Origin: Harmothoe impar
Lineage: Eukaryota > Annelida > Polychaeta > Phyllodocida > Polynoidae
Reading direction: 5' to 3'
DNA: 64,000 bases
Assembly: GCA_947462335.1 (NCBI GenBank)
Contig: OX381720.1
Coordinates: 46,222,654 to 46,286,653, forward strand
Shown: positions 11,345-23,587 of the stretch, in pieces
Layout of the letters: each line of letters opens with the position of its first letter
How positions within the stretch are numbered: position 1 is the stretch's first letter
Position numbers and translations under genes: made by a program
Notes under the pieces: generated by a model
Seen by the model: only the letters and a program-made list of their open reading frames with translations
Told to the model about the DNA's origin: nothing
The model's database searches: none

Positions 11345-11630
11345 CCCCTCATGAAATATGGCCCGACTCATGATAACCCTCATTCTCTATATACAGCTCT
11401 GTTAAATGTTAACCTTCTATCGATAATCTTGCAAGATCTCAACCAAAACACTTTTAGTAACTTGGCTTCCTCTCGTCACAGTCATCACGTGCAATATAGC
11501 CCGAGGTCCAACTTCTGAAATTATCCCCTCATGAAATATGGCCCGACTCATGAAAACCCTCATTCTCTATATACAGCTCTGTTAAATGTTAACCTTCTAT
11601 CGATAATCTTGCAAGATCTCAACCAAAACA
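11271..11630. repeat. 180 bp tandem duplication, near identical
   Basis: Bases 11271-11450 recur immediately as 11451-11630. The only difference I found is one base (CATGATAACCC against CATGAAAACCC, near 11373 and 11553). The unit starts CTTTTAGTAACTTGG and ends AACCAAAACA. It includes the right arm of the TIR element just upstream. Confidence 0.95.
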
Positions 11631-12859
11631 GTGGGAGAGCAGGGGAAACAATCTATAGGGGGGCAGAGAAGATGGTGGATGAAAAGGGAAAAGACAGATG
11701 TGACATGTTAGGGAACAATATGAGGAAGGATAAGAAGTCCTTTGTAAATTCCTTTGTAAATTCTGCTGGGATGAATGTAAGTAAATGATTGTCTTAAACT
11801 AAAGGACGATAGTAACAGCATTTATACCAACCTTATGTAACTAATGTGTACTCCTGAGAAGGTGTCTTCACAAACTGTATCAGCCTCTCTTCTCCCTGTT
11901 ATAGTCTCCTCCTCTAACAAGAGGCATTGGTGTCTACCTCACTATATCTACACAGTCCCTCTGTCTGTTCTAGAATGAAACCCACCTTGCCACACTGTGC
12001 ATGGGTGGGTCTCCTCACGTGGTGCCTTCTAGTCCACACCTCCTTGTGGTCGCGCAGTCAGCTCAAACTCACCTAGACCCACCTTCTCCAACGTGTATAT
12101 CCAAAGGACGATGAGTCACCCAGAGCACATCCTTGAGGAGTATACTGTCTTGTTCAGTATAATCTGTTCACGTTGCAGCGACCTGCTCACAACTGCTCAC
12201 ACACTTGCACAGCGAAGGTAACAGCTCGATTAGAGTTCATCCTCAGACCATGAGCTGCTCTCTTGGTGATGTCTTCATCCATGAATGCCATGAGGAGGCC
12301 CAGAGGCCCAGACGGCAGTGTTTTGGTGGCTGGTTGTGGTTTGTAACTGACTCGTGTCGGGCAGTGTTTGTGGCCTCCCTGCACTCCCTACCCTATATTA
12401 TACGCCGACTGCTGCAGCCCACCTAGCTGTGGCCGCCTTCTACTCACGTGCTAGCTCTCCTCCAGAGACTGAGCAGCTCTATGCAGTGCCAACTGTGGAG
12501 CAGCTCTCAATGTTACTCCTGTATGTCTACCATCTATAGACCCCCTGCTGGGATGAAGTGATACCTCCTGATAGCCATTGTCACATCACACTGTTCAATC
12601 ATGAATGGCGCGAATAAAAACGGGGGCAGAACTGCTTAACATGGCTTATTTGAGGCACGGATATAAAAGTACATAGAAAAGTTGGTAAGAAAGGCCCTAT
12701 AAGCCCTGTTTCAAGATGTGATCAGTTCTTGGTAGAGAAATCTACAAAGGGATTTATAGAACTGTTTTTACACAGAGCACCAAAATAGCAAAAGAACTAA
12801 AGCATATCCCTTTGGATAATTTTCTATATAGAATACAGCAGTCCTCTAAAGAATGTTCC
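11631..12859. other. Noncoding stretch, nothing recognised
   Basis: The short open frames around 12190-12540 overlap on both strands and lack any protein motif I know. No TIR or tandem repeat was seen. Confidence 0.4.
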
Positions 12860-13150
12860 ATTTTTGATATAATCATTCTATATGTGGAATGTAAAAAGAA
12901 TATTTCCTATGAATAGTGGCACAAATGCCACTTCCTGGTAACCATTGAAGCTATTCCCTTATTCAAAATATCAGATATTGGCTCTAGTATTTCGGAAATG
13001 TCATCTATATCTCAAAGTTGTACCCCTTAGAACCAAATCTCTACTCAAAATGTGTACTTTCACATAGATGGTCATCAATAAAAAAATTGATTTTACATTT
13101 TTGCTAAGGATATTGCTGGAATCTGGTGAAATATCTTGGCAGGGAGTACA
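12860..13150. repeat. Dispersed repeat, copy 1 (second copy near 61850-62200)
   Basis: It shares with 61850-62200 the ordered blocks TGCCACTTCCTGGTAACCAT (against TGGCACTTTCTGGTTGCCAT), TATTCC, and TTAGAACCAAAT (against CTAGAACCAAAT). Divergence is high. No termini are defined. Confidence 0.45.
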
Positions 13151-13562
13151 AGGCAAATTGACCCTTATAAATAGCTAATTGAACATTGAAAAGTTTTATT
13201 TTAAACTTTTTAATTCACCATTTATTGCTGCAACAGATCAGTAACACATAATGAATATAACTGGATAAAAGTAGGGTTGAGAAAAGGTGTGTTCCTATAT
13301 TTTGTAGCATATAGATAATGAGCCCTACACGGTGATACAAAATAAGGGCGTTTAGCACGTTTGAAAAAAAGTAAGTAATTTTCGAAACCTCCAGGTCAAA
13401 ATACATAAGAACTAATGTGCCTAGTTCCGTTTCTTTTGAACTTTTTGAACATATGTAGAACAGTGTTATCACCAGATACCATCACATCACACCAGTCTAG
13501 AAGCACATTCAATATCATGGCATTAAGGGTGTAATATTCTCTGATGTTTGATCTGTTTTGAT

Positions 13563-13662
13563 AAGGCCGACACCAAAACTATCATCTAATCACACTGATA
13601 GTGTTATATGTTTGGTTAATCAAACACAAGTTTAATCAATTTGCTAGTCCTTTGTCGGCCTT
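13563..13662. mobile_element. 100 bp foldback with AAGGCCGACA ends
   Basis: AAGGCCGACA at 13563 is matched inverted by TGTCGGCCTT at 13653-13662. The interior has further short palindromes (ACTATCA..TGATAGT; TTGGTTAATCAA). The size and structure suit a MITE. No target-site duplication is clear. Confidence 0.5.
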
Positions 13663-14222
13663 GCGAGATCCTGGGGCATTCACCTTATATACGCAAAGGA
13701 CGTATTAGCTAATATCATTATAATCATGCAGATTGTTGATATTTTTGTTCATTCTTATGTGGGTGGTATTGTCACTTTCAGTGCCCAATTGGCACAGCAT
13801 AGCTTATCCAGGAGCGCCGAGCACTGTGCTATAGGGAGAGAGTAGACCTACCTGCTCCAGTATGAGTTGCTCTGGTCGTGTTGGCCTTGAGTAGCTCATG
13901 GGGGTGGTACGGTGGGGGGAGGGGACGGCTCTCTACTTTCTTGCTGTATGCTCGCAATTGATAGATTGCAGAGATCTTTGACCAAGGTCGTTTCCTGTTT
14001 GTAAACAAAATTGTCCTTTGTTCTAGGGGGTGTTCTTATATTTAATACTTTAGGCATAGGGGTGTAATGAGTTATGCTCGCTGTTTACTGCAATATACAC
14101 CCGGACATGTATATGTCATGGCTGTGGTGTTGATGTTTTTTTTGTAAGGGAGTGTCTAAGTATATGCTCAAGTTTAAAACATGCGTAACTCGGGCCGAGT
14201 CTTTTTTACCTGGATGGAGCTG

Positions 14223-14360
14223 CCCAGCTAACAAAAAAAACGTTATTTTACGTCAAAATAACGTTGCAAACCCTTAAATAACGTTATGCCATAGTAAGAA
14301 GCCTTAGAAAAACGTTATATAACGTTATAAAATGGTGTATAACGTTTTTTGTTTACTGGG
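14223..14360. mobile_element. AACGTT-rich foldback element, 138 bp
   Basis: The left end CCCAGCTAACAAAAAAAACG is matched by the inverted right end CGTTTTTTGTTTACTGGG. The interior repeats the palindrome AACGTT, mostly as TAACGTTAT, about six more times. The whole segment could fold on itself. It has no coding capacity and looks like a miniature inverted-repeat transposon. Confidence 0.7.
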
Positions 14361-15940
14361 TGGGCAGGGCTGTGTTCCAGCTCTGACTATATATAGTCAC
14401 TGGACGTCAGTTTGGTGCCAGAGGGGCTAAAATATGTTTAATGATAAGATATCCTCAAAGTATTCCTGGGTCCTAATTCATGTTCTCCATGAATATTACG
14501 TATCAGTTGGTGGTATGTATATAATCAGTATTATTTGAAATTCACGAAGTATCTACTTTTGTGTAGGAAAGGTTACCTGGCACTTGAATCCAACCTTGGA
14601 GCCCATGCTAAGACCATAGCAAGTCAATAAAACCTTTTTTCATACCAATGAATAAAGGCCCCAATTAATGCTAGAGTATACGTTACAAACTAACTGTTGC
14701 CCTAGTGGGACCCGATTAGGGCCTAGATGAGACACATGTCCAGTGCCACATACTGGGCCATAACGGTTAGCCAAACTGGGGCCCAGTTGGTTGTTGACTT
14801 ACATACTCGCACAGGAACACATCATGTGTTGCCTTAAGGCATTTACCCTGCTGCCACACCTTGGAGCATGCCCCGAGGCACTGCCCATCTGGTCTGCACT
14901 TACTGAGTGCAGTAAAACTGTCTGTAGTCAGTTGTGTACGTCACAGCTACAGATAACATGATCCTACTCAGCCTTTGGGGTCCCACCTGTTAAGAGAGAA
15001 GGGTCATATGATTCAACAAGATTAATGCATGTCTTTAAATAGTGTTTTGAACCCAGAACAGACCTCATGAGTAGATATGAGTTGTAGATTGAGCCTAGAT
15101 TTGCGACACTAAACCATTCATACATTGATATTTAACATTATGTCCCATGGGCAATATTCCATGACAAAGGATATTGAGATGACATTCCATAGACCGTATA
15201 CGCCTTGTTGACATGTATGAGACATAAAATCTTTTGAATCGTTATTTTTGGGGTCTGCCTTAATTGATATTATTACACTAACTAAGTGTTTATTACTAAA
15301 TATACAACTTTTAAGTTTTACGTTTGTTACATGTCTGAAGATAATATGCAATGCCAGCAAAAGGCAATGTATCTAAAGTGTTTCTGAAATCTAGTCCATC
15401 CCATACTAGAACGACTATCATACTAGTTTAAAATTCTAGGCTTCTTATACATGGGTTGCTATTCCACTGGTATTGTTTCACTGTTATCGATTGTCTGTTG
15501 TCTGTTGTCTCGTTCTTCTAACGAGTCGTTGATGCACTATCCTCTATACATGTTTTGTGTTAGACACTATACAATTGTCAGTATCATTATGGATTTTTTT
15601 AATCCAGGTTCCAAATGTACTCTAGGTTGTACATGGACATCCAAAGCTATGCACCGCCTGCCCCATGGTTGGTATGCACTACTGCCATCTGGTTCTACCT
15701 TCACACATTTTGTTGGTTCTACCAATGCCCACCAGATGTCAGTACTACAATGAGCTGCTCCGGAGCTGCTCACCTCACCCTACACTGGTCAGAATAGAAC
15801 AGCACTGTGCATCTAGCAGCCTGTCCATGGTTTCGTGTACAGTCTCGTATCCATGTTTATCAAAAACATCATGTACATTGTGCTGTTGTATGTCATGAAT
15901 AGACTCAATCACAATGTGCACATCGCCTACCAGCACCCAC
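14361..15940. other. Noncoding stretch, nothing recognised
   Basis: No convincing exon, TIR or tandem repeat was seen. The overlapping short open frames at 15450-15900 have no recognisable protein content. Confidence 0.4.
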
Positions 15941-15946
15941 TTCCTT

Positions 15947-15999
15947 GCCCACACCCACCTGCTCCCCCACACCCACCTGCTCCCCCACACCCACCTGTT
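15947..15999. repeat. 17 bp minisatellite, three units
   Basis: Three units of CACACCCACCTGCTCCC follow one another, the last incomplete. Confidence 0.85.
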
Positions 16000-18204
16000 T
16001 GCTTAAAATGTGATTACAAACTAGTGTGACATATGATTTGAGGGTAGTTCTGAACCAGGAATATATTTCTGCTCTCAGAATTTTTGACAAATAGTTCACT
16101 GTTCTGAAATGATTTCACCTTCAATCAATTCAATCACGTTATCATACTGACCCTGAGTCATTTGTGTGTCAATCTTTGCTGATTTGTTTTACTCTCATCC
16201 CAAAGGACTTCATTGCACGCATTGATGATTTGAAAAATTAATTCTGGTTTTCATCCTAGCTATGATGTATTCGATTGTGGAAATAAGGAAACCAAATACC
16301 ACAAATATAGTATGATGGATATGATATCAATAGCCTGCTGGTGCTGTATAGCTCAGAGTCATACAAAGGACCACTACATTGTCAATTCTCATCATGGTGG
16401 GTGGCATATGGGGCTATTCATTTCAAATACTCAATGTTCATACTTCATATTTCTTTTACACATTCTCCTACATGTGCGCAGAAGGACATTAATGTAAAAA
16501 AGGGCGCAGTCCAGCTATTGCATGTAGCTATGATGTCCATCTAATTCAAGACCATTTATTTGTCCCTACATCAGTTCTTTGTCGACTAAGCTACGCCTTA
16601 TATTGAAATTGATCCCTTTGCCCATGAGAAAGTCTGTGACACATAATAAGACGAACCTATTGGTCTAGAAGAATATGACATTTGTACCATTTCATGTTTG
16701 GACAGACTATCAATTTCCTGTCAGACTTCTTTCCTTCTAGACAGCTCAACATCGCAGATAAATCAATGTGCATGCCATGACATCAAGTAAGCAGCAGGAA
16801 GACTGACTAGACCATTCTGTCCTGACCACCATGAGCCTACACCTCTATCCTCCGCCTTTAATCAGGTCAGTGCAAACAAAAGCTAAGATTGCGTCGTCGA
16901 CTCGATCAATCAAAATCAGCCTACCAATTTTACTACATTTCTTACTTGCCATCCCTGACTGTTCAGTGTACAATGCGCAACATGACGGGTTACTTCTTGC
17001 TCTATATGTTGGGGCAGAATGCATAGTATAACACAAAGCCCAGACTTTATCAACAAAATGAAGTCTGTGGACAGAAAAGGAAATGTAGTCAGTGAATTGG
17101 GTTGCCAATACTACCGTTTTCACGCTATTAAGGAAATGGTCAACTACCTTAGTAAGTAAGTGGTCGTTATCTTACAGGGAAGGGGAACTGGTGGCCTGTC
17201 ACAAGAGTGGGCGAAAATCATTTCGGCTTCACTCTATAGAGGAGTTACATATTTTACAATTCCTCACTAAAGGAGTCAAATATGTTATTTCCCCGCCCCC
17301 CCCCCCCCAAGCTAAAGTAATTTACAAGCGCCTTTGCTTGCATTGGCTCAAGATGTGCCCAATTTCAGTTTGTAGTCTCACCCCCGCCCCCATCCGCCCT
17401 CAAATTCTGAGAATTACCCTATTTTGGGGCTACTTCTTGCAGGGTAAGCAGTATGGATAGGTTGGCAGGTGTACTGGAGGCTATAGGCGTCTAGCTGGAT
17501 GAGATAACTCCCTTCATTCATTGCAGAATTCTTAGGGTGCAGCTTGGACCCCTCTGACCGCGACCATTGTTATCAGTGTTCTTCTCGCCAGGACCAGCTT
17601 AAGTAATGGACATGGCCATAGGACAACCAGCTTGACCCCTGTAGCTGGCCAGGTACAGGTGTTGGGGGGGGGGGGGAATTGTCTGAACGCCCACAGCCCC
17701 TCCTGCCGGCTCAAGAGGCCCTGGTGGCTGGAGAGGGGGGGAGGGGCGTGTTTTGAACCTGTCTTAAACTCGCTGTTTCTGCTGGCCCAGGAAGCCCTGG
17801 TCCCAGGGGGAGTCGCTTTGAACCTGTCCTAGATGCAGCCAGCCCCTCAGATTGAGAAAATATCTATCAAATGAATAATGTATCTGTTTTTCACAAATTC
17901 CTACTATAACCCCCTAAAAAAAAAGAAAAATAATATTAGGCTGTAATTGGTGATAATTTGCTTCAGCATTGAGCTCTATGGGAGCGCGAAGAAAACCGAC
18001 AACCCCAAATTTGGATATTTTGTGACAACCAATGCCATCTCTTATGTGTTTTGATATAAGTACTTACTAAATCTTTAATACTTTAGACCATGAAGTCCAT
18101 GAGCTTTTTGAGCCAGTAGAACATAAACCTGTACTATAGATACATATGGTTTGTACAAGTTTAGGTGTCTTTATAATTTAACATATAGACATATAAACCT
18201 GTAC
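16000..18204. other. Noncoding stretch with C- and G-runs
   Basis: A C-run lies near 17299-17309 and a G-run near 17663-17676. I see no gene or TIR element. Confidence 0.4.
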
Positions 18205-19060
18205 AAAATCATGTATGCTAGCAGATAAACAATTAGAATAAACATTGTTGGGCAACCAAGCAACCAGTTGTCCTAGCAACAAAGCAATGAAACCATTGAA
18301 TTCTTCTGGTCCATTTTAGGGGGGGAAGGTATGGTTATAATCAACCTCAGAGCCATGGAAATATGTGTTGCTAGGCAGATAAACAATTAGAATAGCCGTT
18401 GCTAGGCAACCAGCTGTCCTAGCAACAAATAAATAGAACCATTGATTTCCTTGGGTCCAATTTAGGGGGGTAGGTATGACTATAAACAACCTCAGGACCA
18501 TGGAAAGGTGTGTTGCTAGGCAGATAAAAAATTAGAATAGCCGTTGCTAGGCAACCAGCTGTCCTAGCAACAAACCAATAGAACTATTGGAATCCTAGGG
18601 TCCATATTAGGGGGGTAGGTATGATTATAATCCACCTCAGGACCATGGAAAGGTGTGTTGCTAGGCAGATAAACAATTAGAATAGCCGTTGCTAGGCAAC
18701 CAGCTGTCCTAGCAACAAACCAATAGAACTATTGGAATCCTAGTGTCCATATTAGGGGGGGTAGGTATGATTATAATCCATCTCAGGACCATGGAAATGG
18801 GTGTTGCTAGGCAGATAAACAATTAGAATAGCTGTTGCTAGGCAACCAGCTGTCCTAGCAACAAACCAATTGAACCACTGAATTCCTTGGGTCCATATTA
18901 GGGGGGGTAGGTATGATTATAATCCACCTCAGGACCATTGAAATGGGTGTTGCTAGGCAGATAAACAATTAGAATAGCTGTTGCTAGGCAACCAGCTGTC
19001 CTAGCAACAAACCAATTGAACCATTGAATTCCTTGGGTCCAATTTAGGGGGGGTAGGTAG
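18205..19060. repeat. 145 bp satellite, six units, each with an RFX X-box-like palindrome
   Basis: The palindrome GTTGCTAGGCAAC occurs at 18398-18410, 18543-18555, 18688-18700, 18834-18846 and 18980-18992, a spacing of 145-146 bp. A degenerate unit sits at about 18247. Eleven bases later every unit has CCTAGCAAC, the inverted half, so each can form a hairpin. Other conserved blocks are AGATAAACAATTAGAATAG, a G-run with TAGGTATGATTATAA, and CACCTCAGGACCATGGAAA. The site differs at one position from the known RFX X-box consensus GTNRCC(0-3)RGYAAC. Any RFX binding is inference. Confidence 0.9.
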
Positions 19061-22000
19061 TGTTAAAAGTGCATTATCAGCCATATCTAGGGCATGGGAG
19101 ATGGAATTCTGATATTTTGGCGGCCATCTTGGATTTTGCCCCATTTGAGGCATTTTCCCAAGGCAAAGAGTGGTAAACTTTTTTTTTCTGAAAAAAAGAC
19201 ATATCAAGCTAGTGAAATCCACTGAAAAACCTTTTCTTACAGTTTTGTTGGATCTACCCCTTAATTTTTACTTTATTTACCAGACTACTATATAATATGC
19301 CTTTACAATGACAGACAAAGCGATTGACTCGTAGCACACGCCATCTTTCTCAAACAATCTCTCTTCTGTAATAATCATCTTCCTACACCCGAATTCTCAT
19401 TTCCTATGACATCTCACGCTCTCACACAATCTCACCCATTCAGCGAGACATGATCGATTGAAGATGGTGTTTTACGATGAGATGTGCTTGTCCATAGGAA
19501 TAACCAAATATTGATCATGTCTTTGTCAAAACTGTACAGTCTCTTCAAAAAGTGTGTGTGTGTGGTATACGGCTCTCAGATAGTTAAATACAGGCCATAC
19601 ATCAACATATTGACTATAATCCTATTTTACATAAAGCCATATATCACAGGACCTGTCTGCACCTATAATGCCACCACTCTCCTTCAATGTACACAAGGGC
19701 TTAATTCAAAGCCATGATTAATGACATTTTTCTTGGCTCCTCCATTTAGAGGCATTAAGACACCTCCCTATAGATGCAGGCAATAAAGCAGCTGGAGGTT
19801 TTACCAGCACTTTGACTATACTTGTATAGTTTACTCCACACTGCAATATATTAAAATCTCACTTTTTATGCATATTTTCACTTCACTGCAGTATGATATA
19901 TAATATACTCACACCCTTGAGAGTTTCACTTGGGACGTCTGTTTATTACTGTACGTAGAATGGAGCCCCTGCTTACAGCAGGAGGTCGGCCTTGATCTGC
20001 CATCAGTATTCACTTTACTATTGTGCCACCAAAATCAATTACAGTCCAATCTTATTCCATGAACATACCCGACACATCATAATATGCTTGATAAACATCT
20101 AGTCAAAAGATCATAACGGAATACCGATATTGCCGAGGTTGTGACAAAGGTGCAAGATCATTGGTGATATTAAAGTATTACTTCATTCAAAGTTTGTTTG
20201 TATTCTAGCTCATAAATATAAGATATTACATTTATATATATGAATGAAGCACAAGATAGCCTCATCAGCCTCTACTCCCGCCCAAATATTACACATACTA
20301 ACAGCTGTTATAATGATATAGTTATCATTACATAAGAACAAATAACGTAATGCGTACATACTGGACCTATAGTTTACTATACTACATATGTATCAGTTAT
20401 AGGGGCGGGAAGGTGTCTTTGGGTTTTGTGATGAATCGTTACCTGAGCTATGTCTATGTTATGGGGACATTTCCAGACTGATATACGGATATTTGGTGGA
20501 CCAATTGTCATGTGTGGACAATTCTGTTTGCAGCAAGAGGAAGTAAGACAGAATGGAACCATGCAGTCATAGATTTGGGGCGAGTGTGGTTGTGACCAGT
20601 CAGTTAAACATGGCTTGCCTGCAATTAAATTCTTTTTTTCTGTAGGACAATGGCCATGGTGAATACAACTATTTCTTTCCACCACAGTCCTGGTTTCCCG
20701 TTGTACGACGTATCAAGGTTGCCAGGTGAGGATGAGGTACTGTAATGCTCTAGCTATTACAGAGAGGCCATTTTTCCCACTTGCACATGAATTCCTACTT
20801 TTTTGCTAGAATTTCTGTATTAGATTATGTTAATTTCCTACATGATATTGATCAAAATTGTAAGATTTCCTACTAACGGTATTTGTCAACAACTGAGTGG
20901 CATCTCTCAATTGTATGCAAGTTTTTGATTTTGGTATCTCGTCCTGCAGAACTCTACCTGATCCTGCAAAATTGACAACTTTCAGGACCAAATGTCCTGC
21001 ATGATGATGTATAAAAGTTTTCGCAAAGACTGTTATCAGACACGTGATTGATCAGCCCTTCAATACTTTTTGCATACAATGTACTCAGCTGTTTATACAG
21101 TGTGAAGCACTTCATCGTGATATTGCTACTATGCTATAGCACTTTCAGTACCAGTGGCAGAGCCATAAAACCCCACAGCCTGTCATCCCCTGAGTAGGTG
21201 ATCCCTTTGTGGGTGAAGGATCAAGACAACTGACAACAATAAACCATACCAACAATCAATAACAGCAGACAATATAACACAGGTCACACAGCCCTACCCT
21301 GGACACTCAATCAAGCCACCATCCCTTTTTGGTATCAACAAGAATAATGGTGGCCCAATGCATTGGTTCTTACATGGAACACCCATCATGGAGGAGAATG
21401 ATTGAAATGAATAACATAGGCCTTTAATAGGCGAGAGATATCTCCTGTAGTAAACTGTTTAAAGCATTTAACGATGCTTTTCCTCATTAAATTTTATCAC
21501 ATAAATCTGAGAACCAGCCCATGAACCGAATACATGTACAGTTTAAATTTGGGATAACCAGTGGCACTGAATGAAAAGCTGTCTACAAATTGTAGTTAAC
21601 TAAAATACCGCTCCTGCAAGCACCAGGCTTAAGATGGTTCAGCCAGACAGACTGACTGGTTCCCGAAGCAGCCTCAAGGTGGCCCTGGTGTGCTTTACAA
21701 CCTCCCAGTAACTTGTAAGGAGGCAGCTTCTTCTGCCAACCTTGTGTTTTTCATGCCGCCTAAGTTGTGTGTGTGGTGACAAACACAGTGTGCTGACTGG
21801 ACACATGTCATGCTACACCAGGGACGTATGTCCTAATTAAGCCGCCTCTCAGGGAGCTGGCCGACTAATTGGACGGCATCAGTTGCTGCACAGAGTCCCT
21901 TCATTAAGCTGACAGGGGAGGAGGAGCTGGGGTCACTAAGACTGTGTTCTCATTAAGGGGGACCGAAAGGGGCCGAGAGGACACCATTGAGCACCGCTCT

Positions 22001-22080
22001 GAGGTCACTCAAGCAGTCTGTTTGAACCGGAAGTAAATCTTGGCGAGCTGATCAGGCATGCTGGGATGGCTCTGATGTGT
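19061..22080. other. Noncoding stretch, nothing recognised
   Basis: A+T-rich sequence without supported exons. A short hairpin-forming stretch lies near 20930-21000 (CCTGCA..TGCAGGA-like motifs). No family could be assigned. Confidence 0.4.
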
Positions 22081-22109
22081 CCCTAGAGACGCCAGGAGAG
22101 GTCGTCACA

Positions 22110-22530
22110 ACGACAGTCAGTCGCTCTCTACTCAGCCCTTCTTCCTGCTCGTCTCGCGCCCCGGCTTTACATCCCTCTCACACCATTTCCGGGCCCTCGT
22201 ATACTTGTGCATGGCTGAGTACGACCACCTTCCTCATTTCCCGCTTCCATTTCTCATCCCATTGCAGTGTGTCACCTTGCTATCTCTCTCATCCTGTCTT
22301 TAGAACTCCTTACCTTCGTGCCTAGCTGCTTGCCTCTCCCCCTCCTCTTTCCCTCCCGCCCTCCTCCCCCTCTCTACCTGGCTGCTTAGCTTTCCCCTCT
22401 CAACCTCTGTACATCCCTGCCCCCTCCCACACTGCCTGCCTACCTCCCTTCCACCCTTCCTCCTCTTTCACTACACCTCCCACCCAGTCCTTTAGAACCC
22501 CCTCCCAGCCTGCTGTGATGAAATACCTCG
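22110..22530. repeat. Polypyrimidine-rich (C/T) stretch
   Basis: The plus strand is dominated by C and T for about 400 bp (for example CCTCCTCTTTCCCTCCCGCC near 22340). It is low-complexity rather than a clean microsatellite and sits directly left of the CTCF-like pair. Confidence 0.7.
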
Positions 22531-22605
22531 TTTGTCCCTCCCATCCTACAAGCAGCACGGCGCATGTGCGGCTGGCTGATAAGCTTCCGGTGGTTCGTCT
22601 GACCG

Positions 22606-22621
22606 CAGCGCCCCCTGGCCA
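22606..22621 (-). promoter_or_regulatory. CTCF-like motif, minus strand
   Basis: The reverse complement reads TGGCCAGGGGGCGCTG, close to the CTCF core CCASYAGRKGGCRS known from bilaterians. It is paired with a second, oppositely oriented motif 32 bp to the right. Binding is inferred from the motif only. Confidence 0.45.
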
Positions 22622-22651
22622 GGAGCCAGTCTTTGAGGAGAGAAAAAAGCT

Positions 22652-22667
22652 GTCACCAGGGGGCAGG
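22652..22667 (+). promoter_or_regulatory. CTCF-like motif, plus strand
   Basis: TCACCAGGGGGCAGGG matches the CTCF core very well (ACCAGGGGGCAG). With the minus-strand motif at 22606-22621 it forms a divergent pair in a G+C-rich patch in an otherwise gene-free region. Confidence 0.5.
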
Positions 22668-22788
22668 GTGGTCGGCGCGCTCCTTTCTTCTTTTTCACTC
22701 TTTTTGCCTTTGGATGGTAGGGTGGAAAAAGCGTACTTCCTTTAGTTCTGTATGTTTGGTATACTTCATAGAATACCCGAATTCCACT

Positions 22789-22808
22789 GACCATATAATT
22801 ATATGGTC
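22789..22808. repeat. Perfect 20 bp palindrome
   Basis: GACCATATAA followed directly by its exact reverse complement. The role is unknown; it may be the core of a lost foldback. Confidence 0.7.
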
Positions 22809-23171
22809 CTTAGTTCATTAGTTGCTATAGGCCAGTGCAAGTCCATGTTGCAAACGCTCTTTATGGGGGAAATTAAAGAGCATGGACACTTGAATTGAGC
22901 AATGCCTTCATCCTTGTTTTTGGTTCAATGCCAATGAGCCTTTTTGTTGACCACTTAAATTCAGCTTCAATTCATGCTAATAAAACCAGTGCCCCTGACA
23001 CTTCAATATTCTATTCCCCCACCCCACCTTGTTTAAACAGATGCTTTGTATGGATATGGAATCGGAGAACGTCCTTTTAGAGAGTAAAAACACCGCAAAG
23101 TCGGCAGCCATTTCAGGCGGACATTAGCACTGTCCGGCAGGAATTGGCCAAAACTGTGAGGGAAAGAGTAA

Positions 23172-23398
23172 GGGAGTGGTCATTGAATAATAGCGAGGGG
23201 TGTGTGGTGAGAAATCGCGCAGAGGTCTGCCCACTTTTTACGACCCCGCCTATAAAGCGCACTGAATATTTCACCACCCTCCTTGAACTATTATGCAGAT
23301 TCTTTTGCTTAAAAAGAAGGGGAAAATGGCATAATAGAAGAGATTTGTTATCCCCCCCCAACCCACCACCGCCATGTAATTGATAAATGACCACTCCC
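23172..23398. mobile_element. TIR element with GGGAGTGGTCATT ends, copy 1
   Basis: GGGAGTGGTCATTGAATAA at the left is matched inverted by ATAAATGACCACTCCC at the right. At 227 bp it is close in size to the related element at 41557-41806. No coding capacity is seen. Confidence 0.7.
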
Positions 23399-23587
23399 GA
23401 AGTGTAGCAATTTGGAAGTGGCATGACCCTGCATGAATGTTTGTGTTATTGAAGGCACAGGTGCTTATGTCTCAGGCTCATGTTGTAACCTTACCAGCAC
23501 CCTTTTACAGTGGCATATAGTGCTTAAATTTCTCCATTGCTCCTTGATAAAACTCACGTCAAACATCCCTAGTATGTCGCATTATTA

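Noticed and set aside
12187..12540. Overlapping open frames on both strands
   Set aside because: No family resemblance, and no frame is favoured by splice sites.
17092..17460. 122-codon open frame on the plus strand
   Set aside because: It crosses a C-run and has no known protein content.
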